Shown piece by piece: positions 10,155 through 20,499 of a stretch of 64,000 nt of DNA. Made by a program: the position numbers and the translations under genes. The notes below the pieces were generated by a model that had not been told where the DNA came from, ran no database searches, and was given only the letters and a program-made list of their open reading frames with translations. Every line of letters starts with the position of its first letter. Position 1 is the first letter of the stretch. The stretch comes from Ectobius pallidus. Lineage: Eukaryota; Arthropoda; Insecta; Blattodea; Ectobiidae. The stretch covers positions 154,055,269-154,119,268 of the forward strand of contig CAXKWD010000007.1 in the NCBI GenBank assembly GCA_964059195.1. Reading direction: 5' to 3'.

Positions 10155-10604
10155 TCACTTAATCCACTGATGCAGTGAAGGTAAAACTGACGCTGATCGA
10201 TCAAGTTGGGATGTGAAAGGAAAGTGTAAGATTGTCCTCTGGGGCAAATGATGCAATTGTGACGCTAACCATCCCCAAGCTCCCAGGAGACATTTCAATT
10301 CAGATCTGAAACCATTAGGACGTAAGAATCCATAGCCGGAAGGGATGCGCTTTGTCCGCCTTGTAGACAATATATTTACATTTATTCGCACGGTCAAGAC
10401 GCAGATATATTGCCTGGATCCCTGGAGAACTCCACCTTTTTTATTTGACTTTTCTCCATCTTGAGATTTTATCTTTATCCTTATTCTCCTATATGGATGC
10501 AATATTACATACCGCTTGGACTTCGATCTTCTGACTTGATGCAGGTAAATCATGCATAATCTCTGCAGTTCAGTGCTAAAGTGACGCATAAACAACCTTT
10601 CCAC
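10155..10604 (-). CDS. Unrecognised 149-codon open frame
   Basis: This begins with ATG and runs 149 codons, rich in Arg, Ser and Leu. I recognise no domain, signal peptide or membrane segment. G+C is higher than in its surroundings and there is no similar copy in the window, so it could be an exon piece, part of an unrecognised transposon, or chance. The alternative minus-strand frame has in-frame stops. Not a supported gene; listed because it is the longest non-repeat frame in its region. Confidence 0.15.
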   Translation of the reverse strand: MERLFMRHFSTELQRLCMIYLHQVRRSKSKRYVILHPYRRIRIKIKSQDGEKSNKKGGVLQGSRQYICVLTVRINVNILSTRRTKRIPSGYGFLRPNGFRSELKCLLGAWGWLASQLHHLPQRTILHFPFTSQLDRSASVLPSLHQWIK

Positions 10605-10845
10605 CCCTACATTACTGACAAATTTTCTATAGTCTTACCAAGAGAAATTTATTTTATAGACTTTTCCATTCATACGCCGTGTGCTTGGTATTGGCCAATA
10701 ACATCAAGCAATTCCTCGGATATGGACCAATGTTGATCGTTTATCACATTAAAGATTTGCTATTATGAGGATGCGATTTTATCTGATAAAACGACAGCTT
10801 CTTACTGGACATGTAAGGCATCAGTGTGCGGTGATTAATATGGTC

Positions 10846-11235
10846 ACAAGATTCATACTTTGGCTATTTTTGTCATACCTTGGAAATAAAAGCTTCGCGA
10901 TCGCTTGAATGTTGTAAGCCCACGCTGGTCGATTCATTTGTTTATAATGTCAAGGCACGCAGATATCTGAAATTTTCAACCTACACGGAAGAGGTATAAC
11001 CAATATAGGCCTAAATATGGTAAAATATTGTTCGATTTGGACGAAACTCACTATACAGGGGTTTTCTGGACCAAGGAACTCGAATCTGAGGTCGCTTTTA
11101 CTAGGCGACGCTACCTAGTCGTGGTATGTAGTCCACGTGATTTAGGTGTTAATAAATATAATGATTTAATTATTATGCTCTTAATTTTTAATTTTTGAAA
11201 TAATTATCGCGAGCGAAGCCGCGGTCACATGCTAG
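10846..11235 (+). mobile_element. Helitron family 2, 3' part
   Basis: Ends with the hairpin region TCGCGAGCGAAGCCGCGGTC, then ACATG and CTAG before T (11232-11236), as Helitrons do. The body matches the complete copy at 34684-35209 (TTGGCTATTTTTGTCATA, GAATGTTGTAA, CTCACTATACAG, GTAGTCCACGTGATTTAGG). The 5' end is missing. Confidence 0.85.
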
Positions 11236-11600
11236 TGTTTTTATGTAACAATGTAAGAAAGTATTATTATTTGTATAATCCGTTACAATTTTATTCATAG
11301 AATAGTTTTAATAAATCCAACTCGTCAACTTGATTCTCTCGCTGGAGGCTTTGCCCCCCACTGAGGTTCTCGGGATTTTTATTTTTTTTAATGAACTGAT
11401 AGTATCGGAGACAGAGTCCGTGTATTTAGACTGCCTTTAGCCTATTACCGTTTAGCCATAATAAACCTATAAATGTGCGGAAATACTTTAGGACTTTTTC
11501 GGACTAAAATAATAAAAAATATTGAACTTTTTGTAATTTTTCCGTCGGTTACAAGCTAAATGGTATAAGCCAGCCGAATTTCAGATTTGTAGCTCATCTG
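11236..11600. other. Gap, no recognised feature
   Basis: A+T-rich; contains a T-rich run near 11380. No open frame or repeat terminus recognised. Confidence 0.4.
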
Positions 11601-11618
11601 GAAGTGGATAAATTTATC

Positions 11619-11752
11619 CGGTGTATTTTATGGAGTAAATTATAACTGATATTAATTTGAATGGATATGATACAGGATGAAATGCTGAGGATGGTTCATG
11701 GTATGTAAATATCCAATTCGGCATTTGTCTTTACGACTGGAGAAACCATGTC
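11619..11752 (-). mobile_element. SINE A body fragment
   Basis: Matches the 3' body of the near-complete SINE A at 26128-26352 (blocks GAATTGGATATTTACATACC and CATTTCATCCTGTATCATAT on the minus strand). The tRNA-like head is missing. Confidence 0.75.
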
Positions 11753-11823
11753 TTCCTCTTGCTCTTCGACGAATGCATGCATGTCTAGAATCAAATCGAA
11801 GCATTTCGAGCATTTGTTATGAG

Positions 11824-12539
11824 TAGACTTCGGATTTTAGGTAAAAACCTATTTTAATCCTTAAGTGATATATGGACGGAAAACTTGCTTATGCATGTTT
11901 CATAAGTGACTATGCCTAAAACTGATACTTTTATAGGACCTAAAACAGCCTATTTTTACGTTAGAGCCTAATATTGCCTTTTTGCTTGTTTTTCCTCTAA
12001 AGTTCAAAATAAGTTATTTTTTGTTATAAATTCTAGCATTTATTTTCAGTCCGTACTAAATTTTTAGCTCGGAATGTGCAGTATATGACACATTTGTGAC
12101 GTGGTTAAATAGTAAGGAATTTTTCGTCTTCAGTAGGAAAATTCCTTGGAATTCCCAAGAAAATGTAAAAAAAAAACAACAACAACAACGTAGTTCTCTG
12201 AATCACTGAGGGACACAAGGGGGTTGCATATGCTAGCGTGCGTACCTTCTGGGCGCTGGGATTAAGTTTTCACTAATGGTAGTAATACAGGCCCTAGTAA
12301 TAGGTCTATATAACTCTGTGTACCATAGGCCTATATCTGTGTTTTATCAAGATTATTGATTAATGGTGACTTCAATAAATATAGCATTCTGCATTGCAAT
12401 TGAGATATTTCAGAAAATTGGCAACTTGACGATTTTATAAGAGACTATTTTACGATTTTTTTAACCTATTTTCCAATTTATAGAGCCTATTTTAGTTGCC
12501 TAATACAGCAATTTTAGCGACCTAAAGGTCCAAAGTCTA
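11824..12539. mobile_element. Non-autonomous hAT element, copy 2 (TAGACTTCGG family)
   Basis: Same family and orientation as 1626-2344. It is flanked by a perfect 8-bp duplication GTTATGAG (11816-11823, 12540-12547). Differences from copy 1 are small substitutions and short indels. Non-coding. Confidence 0.93.
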
Positions 12540-12651
12540 GTTATGAGTTTTGTGTGTTGACGTCTTATGAGTGTACCAATGTGTTGAAAGGTTCCTAACG
12601 AGAAAACAAAGGATTATGTTCATATGAACTTTTTTCCTTCTTTTGGTGTAA

Positions 12652-13046
12652 AGGCTAATTTACACGACGAAATTAGGTTTCGTAACTGAGTTTCGCAACT
12701 GATTTTACTTGAATGCGCAAGCGCTAGATGTACTGGCGACAATGAGTTACGACACTACGCAGTTTCGGCTGATTCCAACTTTTCACGAAACTATAATAGG
12801 AATTTTGAGATTATACGCTTATTTAGCTTCTTCGCATTTCGTAAAATGAAATGGGGAAGTGAGGAAATTGTGAAATGCCTGTATTCATACGTGTTTCAAA
12901 CGTTTATATGGGATTTTAACAACGTTAACTTCAGAAATAACATGAAATGTGCGGTTGCATTGGAAAGAAAATGTGTGTAATTAGATTCACGAAATCACTT
13001 TCATGAAAGTGGTTGCGAAACCTAGTGTCATCGTGTAAACTAGTCT
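12652..13046. mobile_element. PIF/Harbinger-type MITE
   Basis: Inverted ends AGGCTAATTTACACGACGA and its counterpart ending CATCGTGTAAACTAGTCT are flanked by TAA on both sides (12649-12651, 13047-13049). A 3-bp TAA target is typical of PIF/Harbinger. The interior holds a 44-codon MADF-like remnant, unusual for a MITE of 395 bp. Confidence 0.8.
12846..12980 (+). pseudogene. MADF-like DNA-binding domain remnant
   Basis: A 44-codon frame from ATG: MKWGSEEIVKCLYSYVF, then FIWDFNNVNFRNNMK and a stop. The spacing of W, an acidic pair, LY, (L/I)WD, then (Y/F)(R/K)N and a basic residue is that of the first half of a MADF (Myb/SANT-like) domain. PIF/Harbinger transposons encode such a protein next to their transposase, so the piece fits its host element. 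Remaining helices are absent. Identification by pattern only. Confidence 0.5.
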
Positions 13047-13253
13047 TAAGGAACCCATGCCCGAAGTTTTTAAAAGTTTTTTGAAACATCCTGTATAACA
13101 CAGCAAAATTTTATCACCCAATTAACTTTTTAATCTTATCAATGGTTTTAACTGTTTATGCATGATTTGGGTAAGGTTCATGAAACTGTGGTACGTTTTA
13201 ATCGGTAACATGTTCGCTTGGTAATTTGTTAGTTTTATGTTATACGTTATTAT

Positions 13254-14004
13254 CAGGGCCCGGATTCTGATGACATGTCATCTTTTTATTGATGCTGCAT
13301 AGACATTGCCAACTTGTATATAAATCCTAATCATGGTCTCTAGATTATAGAAATACATTTTTATTAGGTCATTTTTAATGCAATTTTATATTTTTAGGGT
13401 AGGGCTATTTATTTCAATTTTAGGTCATTATTTTGTCATTTGCTTCCTTATTTAGTCATTTTCATGTATTTACATTGAGTGTATTAACTTTTTTTTCGTC
13501 GCTAGCGGTGCTGTCTTTGAAGTGTTGTTTGTTTAATGCAAGAAGGAAAAAATCGGCGTTAAGTGTTGTCATGCTTTACTCGGAGATGAGAATCAAAGAA
13601 ACGCCCAAATTTTGTATTATATTGCTACTGTTATTAGATTGACTTGTCACCAGAGTCTGCCACCTGCTTGGATTTGAGAGTGCAAACTACTGTTTACCCT
13701 CAATAAACAACAATATAATCCGACAGATCACAAAAGGATGTGCCAAATTTTGACTCACCAGTGCCTCAGTGCCAGTATAAATTTCCGTGAGAAAAGGACA
13801 TTCACAACATTACAGTTATTTACAGTTTTTACAATTATGTACAAACTAGTCTATAACTTAGTGTGTATAATAATAATTTTTTATAAATCAAATATCAGTT
13901 TTTACGTCATTTTTTTATAATTATTAAGTCATTTTCTTTAAAATTTAGGGTCATTTTATTGGTCATTTTTCGAACAATTTGAAGTCATCAGAATCCGGGC
14001 CCTG
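13254..14004. mobile_element. Non-autonomous hAT element (CAGGGCCCGGATT family)
   Basis: Perfect inverted ends CAGGGCCCGGATTCTGATGA and complement; 8-bp duplication GTTATTAT (13246-13253, 14005-14012). The interior has many TTTAGGTCATT-type motifs and only chance open frames (13433-13642, 13738-13920). Confidence 0.93.
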
Positions 14005-14133
14005 GTTATTATGTATTATTATAAGCAATTACTTCCTATCTGTAAATCCGTATTGGATAACACGCAACGTTAAACAAGTAATGACATTTCATCCGGAAAA
14101 TAAACTTAGAAAGTGGCTTCTGCGAACCGAACT

Positions 14134-15090
14134 AATTCAAATAAAATCAGGTAAACTGATGTAACAAAGTGCCAGTAAGTTTTTGTTTAATCAGTTATGA
14201 CTGCAATTATGATATAAAGAATATGTTTTTTTTTTTAATTGATTTCCAAGTTAAGCTCCAGATTTATTCATTAAGCAGGGCTTACGGAAGAACAAAGGTC
14301 TACCATCTCGGCCACCTGGGTCATTTTAACGGTCTAGTTGGATAAGCGCATGTAAATCAATATGTTTTTTGTCATAGCTACCTGTATTTTAATCTCCAAG
14401 GCCTTATAAGATAACAGTAAAACAATAGGCTATGTTGTCAAGATAACTGATTTTCATTTTTTTTATAAATTCTTTCGAATACGTATATTACCATAAAATA
14501 GGAACTAAATTGAGCATTACTCCGAAACAGGTAAACCGATTTTATCCATTATGAATAGACGTCTTCCCATGGACATTATAAATGTGTATACAAAGTTTCA
14601 TAAAAATCCGGTAAAGCGTGTTTGAGTTACCGCGTCTTTAAAATATACACTAAATTGGGTTTTACTCCGGTACCGGTCAACAGATTAGGTTCAAATTCAA
14701 TAGGGCACTTCTCATGGACGTCATAAATTGGTATACCAAGTTTCATGGAAATCCGATACAGCGTATTTGAGCGATGGCGCCTTTCTATTAGAAAGGCGCC
14801 ATAATCTATTAAAATAGGCACTAAATTGGGCATTACTCCGGTACCGGTGAACCGATTTGGTTCAATATCAATAGGGTTCTTCCCATGGACATTATAAATG
14901 TGTTTTCCAAGTTTCATGAAAATCCGAAAAAGCGTATTTGAGTTATGGTGCGTACAGACACACGGACAGACGGACAGACGGACAGACGGACAGACGGACA
15001 GACGGACAGACGGACAGACAGACGGACAGACATTTTTTCGTCCACCACACAATCTCATAAAGTACCATACTGGCACTTAATAATTCCTCT
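14134..15090 (-). repeat. Dispersed repeat family P, copy 2
   Basis: Reverse-oriented relative of 3692-4760 with the same units, the same 12-bp-arm GGCGCC palindrome (about 14777-14801) and an open frame of 149 codons (14627-15076) starting at the same point as in copy 1. The microsatellite is expanded (14951-15033). A 30-bp stump of SINE A (GGTGGCCGAGATGGTA on the minus strand) remains at 14303-14333. Confidence 0.8.
14951..15033. repeat. GGACAGAC minisatellite within repeat P
   Basis: About ten copies of the 8-bp unit GGACAGAC. The same unit occurs in fewer copies in the two other P repeats and, as GACA, at the ends of family 2 Helitrons. Confidence 0.92.
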
Positions 15091-15735
15091 CATAGCATTT
15101 AATAATAAAATATAAACTAACGGACATCGTTGAAGCAATAATAGAAATTCCAGGAAGGGCTCTTCACTCTTTTGTCTTTTTATCATCGTACGTACCAGCA
15201 TTCTAAATAGAATGGAGCTTTAATTATGACAAACAAAAAAGAGAATTCCAAAGCCCTATGCTATCACTCTCGCAGTCAGAGCTGCCAAATCACAAACAGC
15301 GGCTTTGAGTGAATTATCCTACATAATCCCCAAATCTATTTGATCCCGTTCCAAGTTTGAACTCAGTTTGTGATTAACGTTACTAGCGCTTCCTGGTGCC
15401 GACAAGTTGTAATAACATAATAATGTCTGCAGGAAACATACCACAAGAGGCTCGTTTATAAGCAACATGTTTGGCTTGCATTAAGGTCTGGTAAATTTAA
15501 TGGAAGTTGGGTGTCTACCGTAAGACCTTACCACTAACAGTTCTGCTAACTCCTTAGTCTCAAAGCGTTTAAAATCGAGGTATTAAGATAAATTATGGGG
15601 AAATTAGATTACAGTATTTCGAACTAAATATGTCTGGATCTATTTACTCAGAATCTGGAGCTTTTTGAAGTGAAACTTCTTTAACAGCGGTAGGGGAAAA
15701 TCCAGAGCTTGTGTAACGCTTAAAACCGTCACGAA
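15091..15735. other. Gap, no recognised feature
   Basis: Unique-looking sequence, no open frame longer than about 60 codons, no terminal repeats seen. Confidence 0.4.
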
Positions 15736-15739
15736 ATTA

Positions 15740-16200
15740 GTGAGGTGTGACGGAACGGACAGCACAGAAAACAATCAACTCAATGATTACGCTTATTCAA
15801 AATTTAAAAAACCCAAAAATTAGAAATTAAAAATTAAAAAATCCAAAATCCAAAATATAAAAATCCAAAATTAAAAAATACAAGTATCTAAAATAAAAAT
15901 AAAAAAATCATAAATAAAAAAAAATTCCAAATTTTAAAAATAAAAAATCTAAAACTAAAAATCCAAAATTTAAAAATCCCAAAAATAAAAAATTCAAAGA
16001 TCTAAAATTTAAAAAGTTCAACATTCCAAAATTAAAAAAATAAATGATAAAAAATTTAAAAAATCCAAAATCCAAAATTTAAAAGGTCCATCAATCCAAA
16101 ATTGAAATATTAATAATCCAAAATTGAAAACATCCAAAAATTAAAACAAGTTTCACTTCTTTCGCGTGGCGTTCCGCGCACACTTTTTTTAAAATTAATT
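15740..16200 (+). repeat. Repeat W copy 1, with A-rich degenerate minisatellite
   Basis: Flanks are CAGCACAGAAAACAAT..CTCAATGATTACGCTTATTC on the left and AAGTTTCACTTCTTTCGCGT on the right. Between them lie about 360 bp of variants of AAAATCCAAAATTTAAA. The same flanks and core recur inverted at 63430-64000. Confidence 0.85.
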
Positions 16201-16528
16201 CTCTGAAGGGGAGCTAAAACTCTAAGTCGTTTAAACAAACTCAGAGATAGCGGGCAATATACAGGGTGTTAATGAATAACACTGAAATGTTTTACCTATA
16301 CATAGAGGAGACATAGACAAGCAACTTTTATTATGAGATTTTTGCTCTGTGGATTCAATTTTTCCTGTAGCAAAAAATCTCCCTAGGCACGGAAGTCACT
16401 GACTTCTAACATTTGAAGGAAAAAATCCCAAAAAAATGAACTTCGTTGTTAACATTGGAATTATGAATGCAGTGGCGGCCAGAAATGTCATTGGTTTGTA
16501 AATTTTTTCAGATTACGAAAACTAAATT

Positions 16529-16783
16529 CCGGGGTGCGTGGGCAAAGAGAGTTAAGTCCACTTTCTTGTAACTGAGAATTAGAGTGACTTAACACACTAT
16601 ACCAGCCCAACATAGCTTTAGAGATGGATACCCATGAGGCACACATCCATAACTACCGTACGTTTTTGAATATGACTTACTGGACTTAACACAAATCTAG
16701 AGAACATTTTTATCTATAACTCTATGGACATATCTCAATTTTTCAGGATGGTGAACTTAACTCTCCTTGCCCGCGCACCCCGG
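16529..16783. mobile_element. 255-bp MITE with CCGGGGTGCG ends
   Basis: Inverted ends CCGGGGTGCGTGGGCAAAGA and complement of CCGGGGTGCGCGGGCAAGGA. Comparison with 54410 (AACACTAAATTATGATATAG) shows the empty site and gives a 4-bp duplication AATT (16525-16528, 16784-16787). Superfamily not assigned. Confidence 0.85.
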
Positions 16784-17055
16784 AATTATGATGTAGCTGT
16801 TGATGAATGATTAATGGCCGGTTGCAGAAAATCTCTTCTTGATCGCCAATCAGTTGATCTATGATTAGTTTGATTGTCAATCATTTCAGTGTTGAGTTGC
16901 AGAATGGCTAATCTTCGATCAAGGCACTACGGTCAACTGATTCTCGATTTGACGGAAAAACATATGTGGCAACAACGCTAAACCAGGTCGCAGTGCACCA
17001 TTCAGTTGTTTCAGCGGCCATTTTCCCTGTGTTGCGCATAATTATACGTATTGAC

Positions 17056-17105
17056 CACCGCCGTCTCGAGAATTATACACGAGTAATATAGTTTAGAAGG
17101 CAGTG
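17056..17105. mobile_element. 50-bp CACTG-family micro-element
   Basis: CACCGCCGTCTCGAG at the left, TAGAAGGCAGTG at the right. It is flanked by the perfect 8-bp repeat GTATTGAC (17048-17055, 17106-17113). It is the two ends of the 540-bp element (9365-9904) with almost nothing between. A 52-bp relative lies at 33846-33897. Confidence 0.85.
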
Positions 17106-17261
17106 GTATTGACATTCTGTGCTTTAATTATTTTACTTTCCTTGCGTATGTGAAAATGTCTGACCAATAAGGATATCAAGGGGCCCAAATTTGAGCTGGA
17201 ATGAGAAAGCATTGTTGCTGAATATTTAAGAAGGTTACACGAGCATCAATGAAAATAAAAG

Positions 17262-17354
17262 ACCGATGCAGTTTGGGCAAAGCAGAAAGATAATGCCTGG
17301 CAAAACATTGCTTCAGATTTCAGTAGATGCAGTCCAGAAAGGTTTAGAACCTAA
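17262..17354 (+). pseudogene. Myb/SANT-like DNA-binding domain remnant
   Basis: The frame TDAVWAKQKDNAWQNIASDF, then SRCSPERFRT, ends in TAA. The order K(T)DA(V/W)..K..AW..I...F is that of Myb/SANT-like domains found in the accessory protein of PIF/Harbinger transposons. A further W-EKALLLNI piece lies upstream in another frame (17199-17231), so at least one frameshift has occurred. It fits the TAA-flanked element it lies in. Confidence 0.5.
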
Positions 17355-18349
17355 GAAGTATATGCCTAGAGAGATTTGGATAACATACAGAGTTGTTATG
17401 CACAACTGAAATTATGATGGAAAAGTAGGCTATTGTGGTTTTTATCTTTACTTACGTATTGCATACCATGTTTAGGTAAGGAGTCTTTGTTTACAGTGCT
17501 GTGTGTAACTTATTCCCCTTGCACATGAATTCTGTAAGAATCGCGTGTATAACACGATCTTTTGGCGAAAGGAATATTATATACCGTAGGCGTATTTTTC
17601 TATTCAATTAATCATAAGCATTGACCTCTAACCTCACATATAAACAGATTTCATAGGCCTATCTCTGTTTACAAACACAATACCAGCAGAGTTGATTGGA
17701 GAATCATTATTTGACCAGCAAAATATGGGTGATCAATTCTGACCAGAGATCTGATCGCCGATTAGCACTGATTGTTGTTTGTGCAACCCGATTGTAACTG
17801 ATCGCCGATCTAACTCTGGTCAAACTCCCATCAATCTCTGATCAAAATTGATTTGCTTTTCTGCAACTGGCCATAAGAATCAGGTTTTTATCGATCACTA
17901 AGAAGGCATGAAGTCAATTTATTGAACATTTTAACCCTATTTCGCTTAGTTATTGACTTATGAGCACCACATTGCAATTACTTTAATGCCCTGTAGCATA
18001 CGCATTTTACACCAGAGAGCAAAAATCTCCTGATAAAAGTCGCTTGTCAATGTCCCCTCTATACACAGGCAAAATATTTCGGTGTTATTCATTAACACCC
18101 TTTACAGTGGAATCAGGCTGAAAAACTAAGCTGACAGTGTTAAAATACATGTTATTATGCCGATGAGTTCGATCAATAAAATACAATGGATATTTGATAC
18201 CATCACCTTAACAACTTATATTTTGTGCCCAGGCCTTTCGATAATTTTGTATCATCTTCAAGGCATCGTGCTAAGCAGAAGAAGATGAATTCATAATTAA
18301 AAATTAAAACGGCCTTGTCTTATAGTCTTTTTTATTTTTAAAATTCAGA

Positions 18350-18570
18350 TGTGTTTATACTCCTTTTAGCTACGAGGCCTTATCAGGAGTTCGGGATCTG
18401 TGTCTGTACAGTAGGGTCGGCCATGGAACTGATGATTGTCAACTATTTCTATTGTTAGTGTATTTCATGGAGTAAATTTAAAATTATATTAATTTAAAGG
18501 GATATGATACAAGATGAAATGGTGAGGATGATTCATGGTATGTAAATATCCAATTCGGAATTTCCCAAGC
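18350..18570 (-). repeat. SINE A body plus attached repeat Z
   Basis: The block CTTTTAGCTACGAGGCCTTA..GGAGTTCGGGATCTG..GTTAGTGTATTTCATGG recurs at 25195-25330, 25960-26150 and (inverted) 18900-19035. Its right part, from 18470, is the 3' body of SINE A on the minus strand. The two parts travel together, so Z may be the 3' extension of a longer SINE or the flank of a duplicated copy. Confidence 0.65.
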
Positions 18571-18571
18571 A

Positions 18572-18715
18572 AGGTGGCCGAGATGGTAACGTCTTGGACT
18601 CGCATTCGGGAGGTCCCAGGTTCAAATCACGTGGCCGGCCAATTTGACATGGGTTTATGAATCATCCTCACCATTTCATCCTGTGCCATACCCAGTGCTT
18701 TAGTTGGAAAATATT
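18572..18715 (+). mobile_element. SINE A, internally deleted
   Basis: The head GGTGGCCGAGATGGTAACG, B-box GGTTCAAATC and GGCCGGCCAATTTGACATGG are intact. The body then jumps to GAATCATCCTCACCATTTCA and stops early. Adjacent to a body fragment in the opposite orientation. Confidence 0.8.
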
Positions 18716-19837
18716 TTATGGGGGTACTCACCTTCCATAGAACGCATATCTATTGCGGTGTTTGTCATTATTAACAAATACACTCTCGTGAATTGAACAT
18801 TTAATAAGTATTTTAGGACAATATCGTTCCTGTACTGCCAGTACGACGTACCGGAGCACATATTTTTCCCGGTATGGTAGAAGGAAATATGAGTTGAAAT
18901 TTAGGACATTAAATACACCGACAATAGAAACAACTGACAAGCAATAGTTCCACGGCCTACTCTACTGTATAGACACAGATCCCGAACTCCTGGTAAGGCC
19001 TCGTAGCTAAAGGAGTATAGCCTAAACACAGCCGAAATTAAATTAAAAAAAAAATCGGCGTTTGCATTTACGACTGGGGAAACCATGAAAAAGCCCATGT
19101 CAAATTGGCCGGCCACACAATCGCATAAAGTGCCTTTCTGGTACTTAAATGGACGTTTTACAATGCCTAGCACTTCCAACAGAAGACTTACACGGTTCTT
19201 TCTCTCAACTAAAAGTAGCGGCATTATAATTCTCTACTATTTGACACATTGCGCGTTTTCCGATATTTTCCTTCCTTTGTACGAGGAGGCTTTGGCGAAC
19301 AAAAATCCTATTGTTACCAACTCGCAAGCTCTTTTGACAGCAGCACACTCTAGTTTTAAATGCACGAACTGTATTGAATACGTCAGGGAATTTCAGCGAA
19401 TGACAGCGGATTACTACAACTGTGATATTCGCTAGCAGAATTTGCATAACTTGAATTCAATCAACTGTTAACTTCTAGCATGGACCAAACTATTTAAATT
19501 TCTAACTAACTTAAACTGGAGGACGGCAAATTCACTTGATGCAACGGTCTGGAGCAAAGAGAAGTCTTTCAGGGTAATGACTTTCATTAGCTAGATGCAG
19601 GGTCATATCCTTGTAAGTCCACGGAGAATCATATAGCCTAATACTATTTCCGTTGTTAATTTTTTTTCTTAGCACAAAAGTGAAATAACTGTAAAGTTTT
19701 CAAAGTATCCATTCTTTAATAGTATCGTATGCTATATTATTTTATACGTATCTGCGTAATTTTCTTCATTAACTCTAGCATGTCTAAAGCGAAGAGCAAA
19801 TTTGTAACGGTAATATACTTATTTGAGCATGGTTAGC
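18716..19837. other. Mostly unrecognised, with inverted pieces of Z and SINE A
   Basis: From 18900 to 19130 the sequence is an inverted relative of 18350-18550 plus the middle of SINE A (GACTGGGGAAACCATGAAAA, AATTGGCCGGCCAC). Open frames of 107-116 codons overlap here on both strands and have no recognisable domains. Confidence 0.5.
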
Positions 19838-20075
19838 GTCCCTGACAACAGATCCGTCGACCCGGGTTCGATACCCGGTACCTCCTCGGATTTTTCTGAG
19901 GTAGGGAGGTCTGGAGCGGGCTGCACTCGGCCTCGTGATTAAAACCAGGAGTTTCTTGATAGAGAAGTAGCGGTTCCGTTCATGGAAACCCCACATGCCC
20001 CCAACGCAGAGGTCGGGTGGTAGGCCTGGTCCCTTCAGGGAATTAGCGCCACGGAGTTTAGTTTTCTGTCATTGA
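19838..20075 (+). mobile_element. tRNA-derived SINE B
   Basis: ATGGTTAGCGTCCCTGACAA forms the A-box side and CGGGTTCGATACCCGG the B-box side; then CTGAGGTAGGGAGGTCTGG, GAGAAGTAGCGG and the family tail CCACGGAGTTTAGTTT. Other copies: 36068-36372, 26064-26131 (deleted) and 61028-61092 (tail only). The first bases of the head are lost. Confidence 0.85.
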
Positions 20076-20249
20076 GTAAATCTTTATTTTTAAAGAGACA
20101 AACCATTGACTTGTATCCTTTTCAAAATGAAAGCAAATTTCTCCCCTTTACAGAAATATTGTTCAGCTGCAAACCATCCGAAGACCCCAAAGTAAATGAA
20201 CCGTATTAATCTCGTAGATCAGAACATGTTTAATTCATCTTTGTTTATA

Positions 20250-20479
20250 CAAGTTTGAGCACCGAGGCCATATCACGAGACAGGTTCTGTGTGTAAACCA
20301 GTAGACCAGTGACTTGTGTCGTAAAAGTGTGCCGCCTGGGATCTGAACCACTGTGTGACAACAGCCTCCATTTCTCTGCCATTCTCTATCATTTCGTGAG
20401 ATGTAAGAAAAGATGGAAATCACCGGGAGTGAGGTCCGGGGTGTAGAGTGGATGTTGAAACTCTTCCTAGCCGAACTTT
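20250..20479 (-). pseudogene. Mariner transposase C-terminal piece (minus half)
   Basis: Minus-strand reading gives HPLYTPDLTPGDFHLFLHLTK-like sequence, i.e. the block around the last catalytic aspartate, then WQRNGGCCHTVVQ-like degenerate sequence corresponding to VVTQWF. Heavily mutated and lacking the N-terminus. Confidence 0.65.
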
Positions 20480-20499
20480 TGCAAGAGACGTGCTGGGAA

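Larger units (their letters stand above)
16815..17873. mobile_element. PIF/Harbinger-type element with decayed coding sequence
   Basis: Inverted ends TGGCCGGTTGCAGAAAA and complement of TGGCCAGTTGCAGAAAA; TAA on both sides (16812-16814, 17874-17876). The empty site is seen at 54430-54440. It carries repeated GATCGCCGATC / TGATCAAAATTGA-like motifs near both ends and a Myb/SANT-like coding remnant at 17262-17354. Confidence 0.82.
16262..18101. mobile_element. Long-TIR element T copy 1, heavily nested
   Basis: Left end CAGGGTGTTAATGAATAACA, right end GGTGTTATTCATTAACACCC, with inverted similarity reaching at least to AGCAAAAATCTC. The uninterrupted relative is 54115-54662. Comparison with that copy shows two insertions: a 255-bp MITE at 16529-16783 and a Harbinger-type element at 16815-17873, which itself carries a 50-bp element. 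The host duplication at the ends is unclear here (left TATA, right TACA). Confidence 0.85.

Noticed and set aside
14951..15033. CRISPR-like short regular repeats
   Set aside because: A contiguous 8-bp minisatellite without spacers, in a eukaryotic context.
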